Shown: positions 35,207 to 46,498, numbered from the stretch's first letter. The stretch: DNA of 64,000 nucleotides from Hyaloraphidium curvatum (GCA_025558095.1 JAIVFI010000020.1:645541-709540), one strand, 5' to 3'. The notes: generated by a model not told the origin, from the letters alone. Made by a program: numbers and translations.

Positions 35207-35649
35207 CTTCGGATGGCGGGGAGGGAAAGATGTGGCGAGTGAGTTGGGAGCGTTGGCCGGCGGCGAGGCGCGGGGGCGCCGATGCGGGCTCCGCCGCGCA
35301 CTGTGGCAAGGAAACTTCTGCGGGCTACCCCTCGTCTACCCATTCGATCCGAAGCGCTAACTTGTGTCTGATGCGTTGTTTTCGTCCCCGGGCCGGCGGG
35401 TCTTCTTTAATCGGCGGCGTGAGCTGACCGGTGTCGGCGGGCGCCATAATCCGATCCGCTGGCCTGCTAGCTCACCGGAATCCATGCGACACAAAGGGTT
35501 AGGACGGCTATCTCGATGACAATGCTGGGGGCTGGCAGTGTCATCCGCTCCATCTCGCGGAGGTCGGCCGGCGCGCCCCGGGATGAGCCTATTCCCCCGC
35601 CCCCGCGCCACGCCCGCATCCCCACGCCAATCGCCCCCACCCCTCCCGC

Positions 35650-36846
35650 ATGGTCGACTGGCGCTCCGTCGATGTCGCGTCGTTCCTCCCGCCGCCGTCG
35701 GGCCGCCCCGTCGCGGTGGTCGGCGGCTCCGGATTCGTCGGCCGCAACGTCGTCGCGCTCCTCCTTCTCGCGGGGGAAGAGGTCCATAACCTCGACATTT
35801 CCCCGCCGCGGACGCCCGACCCGCGCGTGCAATTCCTAAAGACGGACATCCGCGACCCCGCCTCCGTGCGCGCCGCGCTCGCCTCGCGCCCGTTCGGCAC
35901 CGTCTTTCTCGTCGCAGCGCTCCTCTCGTACGCGAAAAGGCACGACTCGGAGCTGCAGCCCTCGATCGACGTCAACATCAACGGAACAAAGAACGTGATC
36001 GACGCGTGCCGCGACCTCGGCATCCCCTTCCTCGTGCAGACCTCGACCTCCAACGTGGTCATCGGGTTCGACAACCCCCGGATCGTGGACGGCGACGAGT
36101 CCCTGCCTTACACCACAAGGCCGTTCAACCACTACTGCCGGACCAAGGCCGAGGCCGAGAAGCTCGTGCTGGCCGCCGACGGCACCCCTTCCCCGTCGGG
36201 GGGTCCGCCGCTCCGCACGTGCGCCGTCCGCCCGGCCTCGACCATCTTTGGCCACCGCGACGGCACCCTCCTGGACCTTCTCGACGCCGGGTACCCGATG
36301 ATGGCGCAGGACCCCGAGGGGATCATCGACTACACCCCCGTCGAGAACGTCGCGCTGGGGCACCTCCTCGCGGCGCATTCCATGCGGAGCGGCGGGGGCG
36401 CCGCCGGCAGGGCGTTCCTGGTGGGCAACAGGACAATCACCCACGCGCAGTTCGCCGGCCTCGTGCGGGTGCATCTGCCCAGTTTGAAGCTCCACACGAT
36501 GCGCTTCCTCTATCCGGTGGCATGGCTATCCGATACCCTCCATTGGATGATGCCGCGGACGTCGCTGGGCAGCGTGCTGGACAAGCTCACCCTCGCCACG
36601 TGGGAGCTCTCGAAAGCCACGTACACGTTCCGGTCGGACGCCGCGGAGGGGGTGCTCGGTTACAGGTGGGTCCCGTCACGTTCGAGCAGCAACTTGGCCC
36701 TGGCTGATCGGATCGGCGGGGGCAGGGAGATGTACAGCGTCGCGCAGGGGCTGGCCAAGGCGGCCGATGGGTATGTGGAGGAGGGGAGGGGGGCGTTCGC
36801 GGCGGCGGCGAGGGCGAGGGAGAGGAAGGAGGACAAGGCCGGATGA
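35650..36846 (+). CDS. NAD(P)-dependent 3-beta-hydroxysteroid/sterol-type dehydrogenase
   Basis: One intronless frame of 398 residues. An extended-SDR Rossmann motif (AVVGGSGFVGRNVV) opens the domain at residue ~22, followed by LDIS as the cofactor-selecting Asp, NINGTKNVIDACR, the STSNVV strand with catalytic Ser, and the active-site YCRTK (Y-x3-K). Later segments (RPASTIFG, DYTPVENVALGHLLAA, LGYRW) match the 3-beta-HSD family, which includes ERG26/NSDHL sterol C3 dehydrogenases. An ERG26 role is possible but the sequence is too divergent to assert. The last ~70 residues are Lys/Arg/Ala-rich. No PTS1 is seen. It is divergent from the amidase. Confidence 0.75.
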   Translation: MVDWRSVDVASFLPPPSGRPVAVVGGSGFVGRNVVALLLLAGEEVHNLDISPPRTPDPRVQFLKTDIRDPASVRAALASRPFGTVFLVAALLSYAKRHDSELQPSIDVNINGTKNVIDACRDLGIPFLVQTSTSNVVIGFDNPRIVDGDESLPYTTRPFNHYCRTKAEAEKLVLAADGTPSPSGGPPLRTCAVRPASTIFGHRDGTLLDLLDAGYPMMAQDPEGIIDYTPVENVALGHLLAAHSMRSGGGAAGRAFLVGNRTITHAQFAGLVRVHLPSLKLHTMRFLYPVAWLSDTLHWMMPRTSLGSVLDKLTLATWELSKATYTFRSDAAEGVLGYRWVPSRSSSNLALADRIGGGREMYSVAQGLAKAADGYVEEGRGAFAAAARARERKEDKAG

Positions 36847-37237
36847 TGCCGATGGATGCGGTGGTTTTTTGCTGCTCGGTGCTCGGGCTGGGCGACGTCG
36901 TTCCGACGCGATGTGAGGACGGCGGCATCGGAGCGAGTTCCGGTTTTCGCGGCGGGCGGCCAGCCGCCTGTGCCCGCCCGTCAGCGCGTCCCCTGAACCC
37001 CGCCGTCGCACGCGGCGCGGAGCCCTTGCGCGGATGCACCCGATGCCTTTGATGGAGTTGCACTCGACTGGTTTAAGCAGGCAGGGATGCGCGCAGCCGC
37101 GGTTGGAACGGCGTCCCTGCTTATTGCGTCCCCGAGCCTCGACGCGCGGACGGTGTCCTTGTCCCCATCAGGCCCCACTCCACCCCGCGCCCCAAACGTC
37201 TTAGTCCTCCAGCAACCAGTCTTGCCGCAGACCCGCG
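36847..37237. other. Intergenic stretch
   Basis: About 390 bases between two plus-strand genes. It should contain the promoter of the cysteine-rich gene at 37238. Nothing specific recognised. Confidence 0.3.
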
Positions 37238-37881
37238 ATGCGCGCGTTCCCGGCGCTCCTGGCCGCCCTGGCCCTCCTCGCCGCGCCGGCGGCGTCGACG
37301 TGGGCGCGCCGCGCCGCGACCCGCGGGACGCGCTGATCTGCTCCGCCCCGCGCGCCGCAGCCCGACCCCGGCGACCACCGCGATCTTTAAGCGCACGTGC
37401 GCCGAGTGCGATCCCGCCCTCGCTTGGTGCGCCCCCCCATCCCCACTCCGCTCCATCCCTCACCTCATCCCCTCCCCCCCTAAAGCGAATTCGGCTTCCC
37501 CGGCGCCCCCGAAGACCACGTCGCCTGCATCTCCCAGCCCGCGGCCCGGAGCGCGCTGTACCGCCGCTACGCCGCGCAGTGCCCCGCCGGCACCGAGGCC
37601 TGCTTCGACGGCTGCGTCGACACGCAGACCAACAACAACAATTGCGGCGGATGCGACGTTAGCGGGTATGCCTGCCCCTTTGTGGCGATCCCCGTTGACC
37701 CTCCGGTCCCGCAGTGTGCGACGGCGGCATGTCGTGCCAGGGCGGCGGCTGCCAGTGCGATGTGGGGGAGGAGTGCGGCGGCGTGTGCGTGGACACGGAG
37801 GAGAGCAACCAGCATTGCGGGGGGTGCAACCAACGGTGCACTTTGCCGGAGACGTGCCAGGGGGGGATGTGCATGGAGTAG
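37238..37881 (+). CDS. Secreted cysteine-rich protein with STIG1-like repeats
   Basis: Exon 1 (37238-37299) is a signal peptide, MRAFPALLAALALLAAPAAS. A 186-bp intron (GTGGGC donor, CTAAAG acceptor at 37485) joins in frame to TEFGFPGAPEDHVAC, then FDGCVDTQTNNNNCGGCD. A final exon after an acceptor near 37714 carries GGMSCQGGGCQC, CVDTEESNQHCGGCNQRC and a stop at 37881. The C-x-D-T...N-x-C-G-x-C pattern occurs twice and resembles STIG1-type cysteine-rich secreted proteins. No GT donor gives the right phase for the second junction; a GC-AG intron or a sequence error would explain it. An extracellular role is likely; the ligand is unknown. Confidence 0.55.
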
Positions 37882-38320
37882 TCGGGGGAGGTCGGACTTC
37901 GGTGTCGCGGTGCCGTTGGCGGGAGTTCAATCACGTCGGGGCGGACGCCTGTGCTTTGGAACTTTGATTGCTCATTGGCATCCATGCGCGGACTCCGGAG
38001 GGCAGTATCCTCCTTCCTTTCCGGGGCTACACAATCCTCCTCAGCTTGGATGAATTGGATGAATCAATTTGAGAGAAGGGGTCTTAATCCGGGCGGGTAC
38101 GATTCGCTCGTCACCCGCTATTCCATCCGGCACGAAGCTCGACCCGCGATCAGCGGCACGGTCTCGGGGAGGAACTCGATCGGACCGATCACTTTGGAAG
38201 CCTCGGGCCGAGCGAGGGACGGGGGACGGGTGGCGAACGACACCAGCCCGTGCGCCCTCGGCAAGGGCGCGGCAACAGTAAAACCGCCCGCGCCCCTCAA
38301 TCGACTCACCGACCACCACG
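37882..38320. other. Intergenic stretch
   Basis: About 440 bases before the next secreted-protein gene. A slightly less GC-rich patch lies near 38035-38110. No element recognised. Confidence 0.3.
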
Positions 38321-39954
38321 ATGCGCATCGCGGTGTTCCTCGCATCGCTCGCCCTGGCGGCAGCCCTGGCGTCCCCGGTCGCGGCGCAGAACGGGCTCGG
38401 CGCCGGCTGCTCCGCGTCGGGAGCGGCCGGCGGCTGCGGGTCGCTCTGCTGCATCAGCGGGCAGTGCGCCGCGTGGGGGCTCTGCTACCCCGGCGGCGGC
38501 ACAAACAACATGGCACCGACCGGCGCGCAGTGCATCGCGTCGGGCAGCGTGTCCAACTGCGCGAGGTGGGCTCCCGCGGAGATTCGGGCGCCCCAGGGTG
38601 GCGCTGACTCGGTCCCCCCTCCCCACGCACCCCATCGGCCGCCCAATTCAGCACCTGCTGCATCAACGGCGCCTGTGCTCCCTACTCTCAGTGCTTCGGC
38701 GGCTCCGGGGGGCCCGGCACGACCGGCCGCCCCGACGGCTCGGGCTGCGACGCGTCCGGGCCCGAGTGCGAGTCGACCTGCTGCCTGAACGGCGTGTGCT
38801 CCGACTACTCGGCCTGCTACGGCGGCGGGTCGTCGAGCGGCGGTCTCGGGGCGTCCTGCACGGTGGGTCACCGCGAGGGGGGCCATGCTCGGCCGTGGCT
38901 GATCATCGCCGCCCTGCTTGCAATTCCAGGCCTCGACGACGGCCCAGTGCCAATCCGGATGCTGCTTCAACGGCGCCTGCGCCGCGTCGGCCACCTGCTT
39001 CGGCGGCGGCGGCGGCGGCGGCGGCGGGGGCGGCTCGTCCCCCGGCGGCATCGGCGCCTCGTGCACCGCCTCGACCACGGCCCAGTGCCAGTCCGGATGC
39101 TGCTTCAACGGTGCCTGTGCCGCGGGGTCGACCTGCTTCGGCGGGGGCGGCGGCGGCGGTGGCGGTGGTGGCGGCGGCGGTTACGTCGCGCCCGGGTCTT
39201 GCTCGGCTCCCAACAACGTCGTCCGCCTCTTCTCGTCGACCGAATGGTGGGTTCTCCCTATCTGCCGCAGCCGCATCGTGCCTGAACGTCGTCCCCCCCG
39301 CTTTGTACGCAGGTGCCTCATGCTCCCCCTCAACGCCCAGCCCATCTCCAACAACGAGCAGGCCGCGGCCGTGCAATGCTCCGCCGGCTACATGCAGGCC
39401 TGCGGCTACCCCTCCCAGCTGACCCAGGCCCCGGGCAACCTCCTCAACTCGGCGTGCTTCGAGTCGGGGGGCGACGGCAACGGCAACTCGTGGGTGCAGA
39501 TGGCCGGCTCGCTCAACGGCGGCGCGTCGGTGTTTGCCCCAGGGGACTCGGGGGGGCAGTACGACTCGGACGGCATGCCGGACCCGAGCGACCCCAGCTT
39601 CAGGGGGTCGCCGAGCGGCGGGTCGTGCTACGGGTGGGACGACTACGTGGAGCTGCTCGGGCCCGAGGAGGGCGATTACTGGTATGTCCGACGTCGAACG
39701 CCTGGTTGCGGGGCATGCTGACGTTCCTTCCCGGGGTCGCCAGCATCCGGTGCTGCTCGGGGCCGGCCACGGACACCTACTGCGACTGGACCAACAGCGG
39801 GCAATCGTGCAGCTTCGTCTTTCCAGGCATTAAGTGGGCACTTTTTGCGCCGTTTCCGTCGGACGCCGCTGACTATTATTGCCTCCAGCATGTGCTGATG
39901 CGCACAGGAGCGCGCTCCTTTCCCTCGGGGCGACAATGCGTGCAGCAGTACTAG
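38321..39954 (+). CDS. Secreted multi-repeat cysteine/glycine-rich protein (CC-x-NGxC repeats)
   Basis: Five exons (38321-38565, 38652-38862, 38930-39246, 39313-39681, 39744-39954) keep frame across every GT-AG junction. A signal peptide (MRIAVFLASLALAAALASPV) precedes five repeats of a ~30-residue unit: ...C-x(3-6)-C-C-x2-G-x-C-x(4-6)-C, seen as CGSLCCISGQC, STCCINGACAPYSQC, STCCLNGVCSDYSAC and twice SGCCFNGACAA. The later repeats are joined by runs of 12-14 glycines. After residue ~255 a different domain follows (QCSAGYMQACGYPSQL; CYGWDDYVELLG; IRCCSGPATDTYCDW). The repeats resemble small chitin- or wall-binding disulfide modules, but I cannot name the family. It should be extracellular. 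Confidence 0.6.
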
Positions 39955-40125
39955 ACTTATTTGGATCGCAAAAGGTACTAGAGGGTGTGTTGGGATCGGT
40001 TTTCTTTCGTCCGTGTCCCCCGACAGCTCCCAGTAAGATGGGCGGCGGGACCGAATCATGGGCTTTGCCCCTGCAAAAGTGGCCAATCGAGTTGCGATAC
40101 ATTATTGCCGAGAAAGCCCGTCGCT

Positions 40126-41505
40126 CTAGCGCAGCATCTCGATCCACGTGCGGAACATGATGTCCTGCGCGATCTCGGGTGTGAGCCCGCCGATCGACCT
40201 CCTCCCGATCCAGCGCTTCCACCCCGCTACCTCGAGCACATCGTCCATCAGGCCCCCGTACCTGCGGTCCCCGGCAGCGTCCCGCACCGCGCGCAGGAGG
40301 TGTCCCGGCCCGCGGGCCCCGTGGTACAGCAGGAGGAGCACGAAGCTGCGCCGGCCCGAGATCGGGCCCCCGCCCTCCTGCACGGCGTCGACGACGGCCG
40401 CCAGGTTGTTGGTGCCGGCGGCAGCGCCTCCGATCGCCGAAGAGATGCGGCCCAGGATCAGCCGGAGGCAGAGGAAGAGGTCGATCCGGGCTCGCGGGCA
40501 GTGGCATTCCCGGAGGTAGCTGGCGCAGGCGCCATCGAACGTGAGGTAGACAGAAAGCAGGTCCAAGTCGGCGCGGACGGTGCCCGAGTCCAGCAGGATG
40601 CGGAGCACGCCCGGGTGTCGCCACCGCGAAAGGGCTTCCTGCTTCGCCCACGCCGCGATTTCCGCCCGAGCTGCGGCATCGTCCCGGAAGAAGTCGCGGA
40701 GCATGCGTAGGAACAAACGGGCGTCGACGAAGGGCTGCCAGGTGTGTGTCCCTGCTCTGCTCGACGAATTCGCGCCACGTGCTCGACGTAGGCCCGTATC
40801 CGAAGCGAACGAGTTCATCATAGACGACTTTCGACTGCCCGAAATGAACCAGCATGATTGTGCCCCACAAATTCTTCTGATCGTCAACGGTAGATATCCA
40901 GGGAAGAGACGGAAGAGACGGTCGAGCAGGGCTCGAAAACAGCGCCTCGACGCGTCCTCCGTGCCGGAATCGACGCAGACCACCCGGCCATCTTCGTTGT
41001 CGCGTCGGTTCATCTCCTCATGTTCGACAAGTCGTTCGATCCAACGTTTGGCCTCTTCGCGGTCCGCCAGGCTGCCTTCCAATCAAAGTCGGCGTCGAAC
41101 ACCTCGCTCGCCAGCAGGCCCTCGGCATTCTACGGCATCCATGCGACCGTTCGATCCGCGAACCAGTAGAGAGCGCAGTCGAAAGCCCAGTACAGCGGAA
41201 ACGGGCCGACCAGTTCCTGCCACGCCGCGAGGAAGCCGACGTGGTTGCCGGCGGCCGCGAGGTCCGTCGGAGCATACCCGTCGCCCCCGTCGAGGCAGCA
41301 CGGTATCCAGTGGCCTGAGTCCACGAAGCGGGCTGCCTGCAGCTGCTCGAGCACCGCGTCGCTGTCGTGCGCGCCCGGGGCCGGCACCAGCCCACGCAGC
41401 AGGTCCACTTTGCCGGCCGCCGCGGCGACACAGACGGGCGGTGCGGAGGGAGCGCGCAGAACGCGGTGGACGTGGTGTTTCCCGAACATGGGTTCGGCCG
41501 ACTGG
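40126..41505 (-). CDS. Ankyrin-like protein, possibly disrupted
   Basis: Two minus-strand frames appear to belong together. The first (from MFGKHHVHRVL at about 41505) contains ankyrin-like segments (VCVAAAAGKVDLLRGLV; DLAAAGNHVGFLAAW) and hits a stop TAG at about 41130. The second, in another frame, covers 41082-40126 and includes LFLRMLRDFFRDDAAARAE and HPGVLRILLDSGTVRADLDL. A segment between them (LLASEVFDADFDWKAAW) is readable in a third frame. I found no clean pair of splice sites joining all three, so this may be an undetected intron set, a sequencing error or a decaying gene. Function unknown. Confidence 0.4.
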
Positions 41506-41698
41506 CGTCGAGTTGTCGGAAAGAGAGCCGGCGGTCGCACTGATGCGCGGTTCGATGGGGCTCCTGTCCCCGAGGGGAAAACCGGAACTTCAAAGGCCGG
41601 ATCGAACACCGCGCGAAACACGAGCAGGAATGTTGTACACGCAGCGAAACATCAGCACCCGCGGCGGCAGCCGCTGTCTATCTACTTCTTCACCACGC

Positions 41699-43746
41699 CT
41701 AAACGTTGCGGAGCTGCTCTTCCACCTGAGCGGCCTCCTTCTTGAGCTCCTCCTCCGCCATCTCGGGGAAAGCCTTGCCGGAGTGGAGGCCTGCCATAGA
41801 TGCCCGCCGCGTCAGACCCCGACCCGGTCCGATCAGCATCGGGCGCGCACGCACCTTCGTCCATCAGCAGGGGGTCGTCGCCGCCTAGCTCTTCGAGGGT
41901 CTTGCCCTTGGTTTCCGGGACGAGGTACGTGAAGACGCCGCCCAAGGCCATGCACGCGGTGAAGATCCAGAGAAGGTTGGGCATCCACGCGTTCTTGCCG
42001 CCGATGTTGGCGAGCAGCGAGAAGCACTGCGCGGCGAGGATGGCGCCAAGCTTGCCCGAGGCCGCCGAGATGCCGTGGCAGGTGGAGCGCACGCGGGTGG
42101 GGAAGCACTCGGCGGGGATGATGAAGGTCGTCGAGTTGGCTGTACGACGGGGAGCGAGACGTCAGCAAGCGCACGAGGAGGAGGCCGGCAGCCAACCCAC
42201 GTCCAAAGTTGAAGAAGAACTGCGCGAACGCGTACACCATCACGAACGCCCACGTGGCGTTGGCCTTCATCTGGTAGTACGCCCCCGCGAGGATCGCAAA
42301 GCACACGACGAGCATCCCGAATCCCATGTACTGGATCGGCTTGCGGCCCCAGCGGTCGACGAATGCCACGGTGAACCAGTACCCGGGCACGTTGCCGGCG
42401 AGCGCGATGATGCAAGAGCCGACGGCGCGGGACCACACGTCGTTGAAGGGCGTCGACGAGTCGGCGAAGCCGATTGCCGAGAGCACGACCGAGGTGTTGA
42501 GGTTGGTGCCGTAGAAACCAATGTCGAGCAGGAACCAGGTCATGGAGGTGCCGAGCAGGGTCATCCAGTTCTGGCGGATCGAGAGGTACTCGCGCAGCTC
42601 GCCAAAGTACTTGTACTGCGGGCGCCGGCGGTAGTCAACCTTCTCCTCAACGATGACCGACATGCGGCGTCCGCCTTGCTGGACCGTGACCTCTTTGCCG
42701 GCATCCGCGCTCTCGCCGAGGAAGCGCTTGGCGTCGTCGGCGGCGGTCTTCTCGTCGCCGAGCACGTCGGCGGAGAAGCGCGGGGTCTCGGGGATGGTGA
42801 GCCGGAAGTAGATGGCGGCCGAGCAGGGGACGATGCCGAAGGCGGCGAGGATGCGCCAGCAAACGTCCATGTAGGCCAGGTTCTCGTTGATGTTGTTCTT
42901 TGCTGCTGCGAGGGTGATGACGGCGACGATGGAACCGAGGAGAATTCCGAAGCCCTGCATGGCGAACACGGTGGCGATCATGGCGCCACGGCGCTGCACC
43001 GAGGCAAACTCCGAGGTGATGACTGCCGAGACCGGGTAGTCGCCGCCGACGCCGACGCCGAGGACGAAGCGCCACCAGGCGAGGATGACGAGGAACGCGG
43101 TAAAGCCGCCCGAGGCGGTGGTGCCGACCATGGCCGTGCACAGGGCACCGAGGACGAGGATCATGAGCTCGACGCCGTAGACCTTCTTGCGGCCGAGCAC
43201 GTCGCCGAGCATGCCGAAGCCGAGCTGGCCGACGAGGTTGCCGTACGACGAGGCGGCCTTGACGAAGCCGTCGGCGACGCTCGACAGGGCGCCGCCGGAC
43301 GAGGGGCCGAGGTACGAGTAGGCGATCATCGGCACCTGGGGGACATGGGATGCGCGATCAGACCCTCGTAGGGCCGAATCGCATCGCACGGGGGCCGCCC
43401 ACCATCAAGCCGATGACGAAGTTGTCGTACGAGTCCGTCAGAAAGCTGTTCAGGGAGGTGGCGCCGTCAGCGGTGGCTCAGGCGCCGGTCCGGCCAACCC
43501 ACCCCGTGCCCGCGACGACGATGGCGCGAATGTGGGCCTTGGTAAACACGGCCTGGTCGAGTTCCTGCATGCAGGGGGTCGGCGGGGCGCGCAGCGGTGC
43601 CAGAAAGCGGTCCCCACCTTGAAGGCCTCCCTCACGCCGACGGCGTCCTGCAGCTTCTCACCTTCGAGCGGCTGCGGCACCACCGGCGCCGCGGGCGCGG
43701 CGGCGGCCTTGGGGATGTTCATCTGCATGGCGGGCGGGGCGGCCAT
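41699..43746 (-). CDS. PHO84: PHO84-like phosphate:H+ symporter, copy 1
   Basis: Six exons from the ATG at 43746 to a stop at 41699. Splicing gives ELDQAVFTKAHIRAIVVAG, GFLTDSYDNFVIGLM, MIAYSYLGPSSGGALSS, GVGGDYPVSAVITSEF, IPETPRF, then NFGPNSTTFIIPAECFPTR across the exon 4/5 junction. The GGDYPLS-like motif, TDSYD aspartate and PAECFPTR are hallmarks of the PHO84/phosphate permease branch of the MFS, with 12 helices and a cytosolic loop after helix 6. The N-terminus (MAAPPAMQMNIPK) and the loop near KEVTVQQGG differ from copy 2. It is a high-affinity phosphate importer at the plasma membrane by family. It lies in inverted orientation to copy 2 at 48811. Confidence 0.82.
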
Positions 43747-44228
43747 TGCGGTGCAGGGGGTTTTCGGTGGAGCTGGAGTTTTTGGAGGTGGCCGTCCGGG
43801 TCCGGCGGATTCAGGATTTGGTTTTGCCTGAGGGACGAGTTTTGGAGCGGCCACGTGCGGGCTGGTGCGCAGAAGCCGCCGCGTGGACCGTGGTAGGCTC
43901 AAACGGAGGCAAAACCTGATGAATGGTGGGACTTTATGCTGGGCCCGACGTGCTTTGTGTCTGGATCCTCTGCGTCTCGTCCCTGAGCGACGCTGCGTCG
44001 TTGGTCCCAAGCCCTCATGAATCTCATCGGGATTCCGGCCGCATCCGCAGCGAGCCGCACTACTCAACGATGGCAGCCAGCTGCGCCGGGCAACGACCGC
44101 TCCGCGGGCTCGCATCAAAACATCCGGCATCTAGCATTATAGACCATATATCCACCTGCCCCACTGCGCACGTGGATGGCGTGTCCCCGCACACCACTGG
44201 CCTCGGCCCCTCCCCGTACCCAATCACT
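43747..44228. other. Intergenic region between phosphate permease and C2 gene
   Basis: About 480 bases between two minus-strand genes; it should carry the promoter of phosphate permease copy 1. It is AT-richer around 43900-44160 than its flanks. I did not see a clear CACGTG-type PHO element. Confidence 0.3.
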
Positions 44229-45376
44229 GCGGCGCCTTGAAATCCGGGATCGGCTTCTTGATCTTCCCCATAGCCTGGAGCTCCGCGTTCTCCGCCGTCG
44301 CCCTGGCCTTGCTCTCCGCCGCCAGCCGGTCCACCAGCGCCCTCCGCCCCTCCAGCTCCCTCTCCGCCTCGGCCTTGGCCTCGGAGGTCTTGCTCCGCTT
44401 CAGTGCCATCCCGGCGTCCGGAATCCCCGGGTCGGCGTACGGAACGGCGCCGGAGCGGCGGGACAGCTCGTCGGCCAGCTGCCGCTCGGCGGCGAGGCGG
44501 GCCTCGGCGTCGGCGAGTGCCTGCGAGGTCTTGGAGCGTTCCAGGGCGGTCTTGGCGTCGGTGCCCGTGCGCGCGAGGTCGGGGTGCGCCGTAGTTGCGG
44601 ATACCTGGGCGGATGAGGAGGAGGAGGAGGCGGCGGCTGCGTGGGCGCCGATCGCCGAGGAGGCACCGGGGGCGGCCGCGGTACCCGTGCTACCGGCCGA
44701 CCCGCCGGCGCCGACGGATGGCACCCCCGCCTGCACTTGCGTCACGAGGAGCGTCGTCCCTCCGGGCGCATCCCTGCCCAGCATCCTCTTCGCCGAGACG
44801 AAGGTGATCGCGGGGCTCCCCACCTCTTCCGCGCCCTCGGGCCGGGCGAGCGGGAACGTCGCGGGGAGCTTCTCCAGCTGCGCGAGGGATACCTCGGCGA
44901 AGCCTAGCATGGGGGCGGTCAGGGTCCGCGGCCCGCGGTGCGGGCGGTGCCCACCGATGTAGTCGTCCGTGCGCGACCCCAGGTCCTTGTCGATCACCTC
45001 CACGAGGAACCTTGCCTGCGGGTCGGCACCGGCCAGCCTGCTCGTGCCGAGCACCATGGGCGGGAACGCCAGTGCGGACCCGCCGGCAACGGGCGCCGTG
45101 ACGAACTGCTGGACCCATCCGCCGCCCTCCTTGGCCCGCGACAGGCGGAGGTACGCGTCCGCGCCGCCGGCCATGTCGGCGTCGGGTAGCCCGCTGCGAT
45201 CCGTCAGCCCCGCGGGTGGGAGAAATCCCCGGCGCGCCGACGCACCTGCAGCGCGCCTCGAGCACAACGACCTCCTCGTCGGGGCCGAAACCTCCGGCAC
45301 CGGCCAGGTTCAGCTCATCGTTGGTCCTAGAGCCGCTCAACGACGCAAGCAGCGCGGAGGTGGTGCTGGTGGACAT
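44229..45376 (-). CDS. C2-domain protein with Ala/Ser-rich linker and coiled coil
   Basis: Two exons (45376-45246 and 45193-44229; 52-bp intron with GTGCGT donor) join in frame as VVVLEARCSGLPDADMAGGADAYLRLS, spanning the junction. This is the start of a C2 domain: a hydrophobic strand, the D-x-D-x6-D-x-Y calcium-loop pattern, then FLVEVIDKDLGSRTDDYIG with further loop aspartates. C2 domains bind phospholipids, usually with calcium. After residue ~180 comes a Ser/Ala/Gly-rich linker, then two ALERSKTSQALADAEA-type repeats predicted to form a coiled coil. A peripheral membrane adaptor role is inference. About 365 residues. Confidence 0.62.
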
Positions 45377-45529
45377 GATGGCGCCTGTCCTGGCGGAGCG
45401 CGGATCGGCGAGAGGGAAGGCAGGGTCCGGCCACGTGGACCCCATCAGCCCCGCGGATGCGCGCCTCCCGGGACGCAGTCCCGATCGGGATCGGGAAACC
45501 GAGGCGGCGTTGGCGTCCGCGTACAGGTG

Positions 45530-46498
45530 CTACGCGGAGGCATCCGCATGCGGGGAGGGCGGCGCGCCGCCGCCCGGGGGCCCGATGCTGCGTTGTCCCG
45601 GTCCCCCCTCGACCGCCGTGCCCGCCCAGCCTTCCTTCGCCAGCTCGCCGAGCGCCTCCCATCCCGCCCTCGCCCTTCCAACGGCCCAGCTGGTTCCGTG
45701 GGACAGCATCCCCACCGCGCCGGCTTCGGCCGCCGAGGGCTTGCCCAGGGAGGACAGGGCGCGGTCGGCGCACCACGCGCCTGCGAGCCAGAGCAGCAGG
45801 CAGAGGTCAATGAGCAGCACGGTGCCGCGGAGGCCCTCCGAGCGCGAGAGGGAGAGCAGGAAGGAAGCCAGGAGGAGCGCGGCGGGCAGGAGCTGCCGTC
45901 TCGCGGGGGTCAGGACGTCGGAAGCTCCGGATGGGCCCGCCGCGCCGTAGTCGAGGAGCAGGTGCCCGGCAGCGTTGGCCGCCAGCGCGGCCTGCGGTCT
46001 CCAGAGCAGTCCCATGGGGTCCTCGGCGATCAGCTGGATGGGGTGCAGCGCCAGCTCCAGGGGCAGGTGCGGGCGGTGGAGCAGGGGCGGCAGGGCGAGC
46101 AGCACGCACGGCAGGAGAAAGACGAGGGTCGTCCGCCATCGCCTCGACTCGGCGGCGAGAAGCAGCGCGGCGTGGGTGCCCGCCAGCGCGGCGCCGCCGA
46201 GGTTGTCCGCGAACGCCGAGTGCGCGTCCGCCAGCTTCCCCATCGATCCGCCTACCAATCCAACCGAGGCCGACAAATCCACCGTGGCGTCCCGGATGAT
46301 TTTCCCGGTGCTCTGCGCCGCCTCCGTGAGCCTGGCGCCTCCCGCATCCACCGCCCGCGCGACCTCGCCCGCCGCGCCGCCCACCGCCCGCGCCACGCCC
46401 TCGGCCGCCCGCTCGGCCCTCTGCGCGGCCTCCCCCGCCCCGGCACGGGCAATCTGCGCCGCCTCGACCCCCGCCTGGCGTCCCAATGACGAGAACAT
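45530..46498 (-). CDS. Membrane protein with amphipathic Ala-rich N-terminus
   Basis: One frame; I place the start at the ATG at 46498 (MFSSLGRQAGVEAAQIARAG) though an in-frame Met lies 33 bases upstream. Residues ~1-90 are Ala/Glu/Arg repeats likely to form long helices. Two hydrophobic blocks follow (TTLVFLLPCVLLALPPLL around residue 120, LLPAALLLASFLLSLS around 200, with a further LLIDLCLLLWLAGAW). The tail is Gly/Pro-rich. The helix-plus-hairpin arrangement is reminiscent of peroxin or reticulon-like membrane shapers, but no family motif supports either. It is divergent from the gene at 46557, with start codons only ~60 bases apart. Confidence 0.5.
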   Translation of the reverse strand: MFSSLGRQAGVEAAQIARAGAGEAAQRAERAAEGVARAVGGAAGEVARAVDAGGARLTEAAQSTGKIIRDATVDLSASVGLVGGSMGKLADAHSAFADNLGGAALAGTHAALLLAAESRRWRTTLVFLLPCVLLALPPLLHRPHLPLELALHPIQLIAEDPMGLLWRPQAALAANAAGHLLLDYGAAGPSGASDVLTPARRQLLPAALLLASFLLSLSRSEGLRGTVLLIDLCLLLWLAGAWCADRALSSLGKPSAAEAGAVGMLSHGTSWAVGRARAGWEALGELAKEGWAGTAVEGGPGQRSIGPPGGGAPPSPHADASA

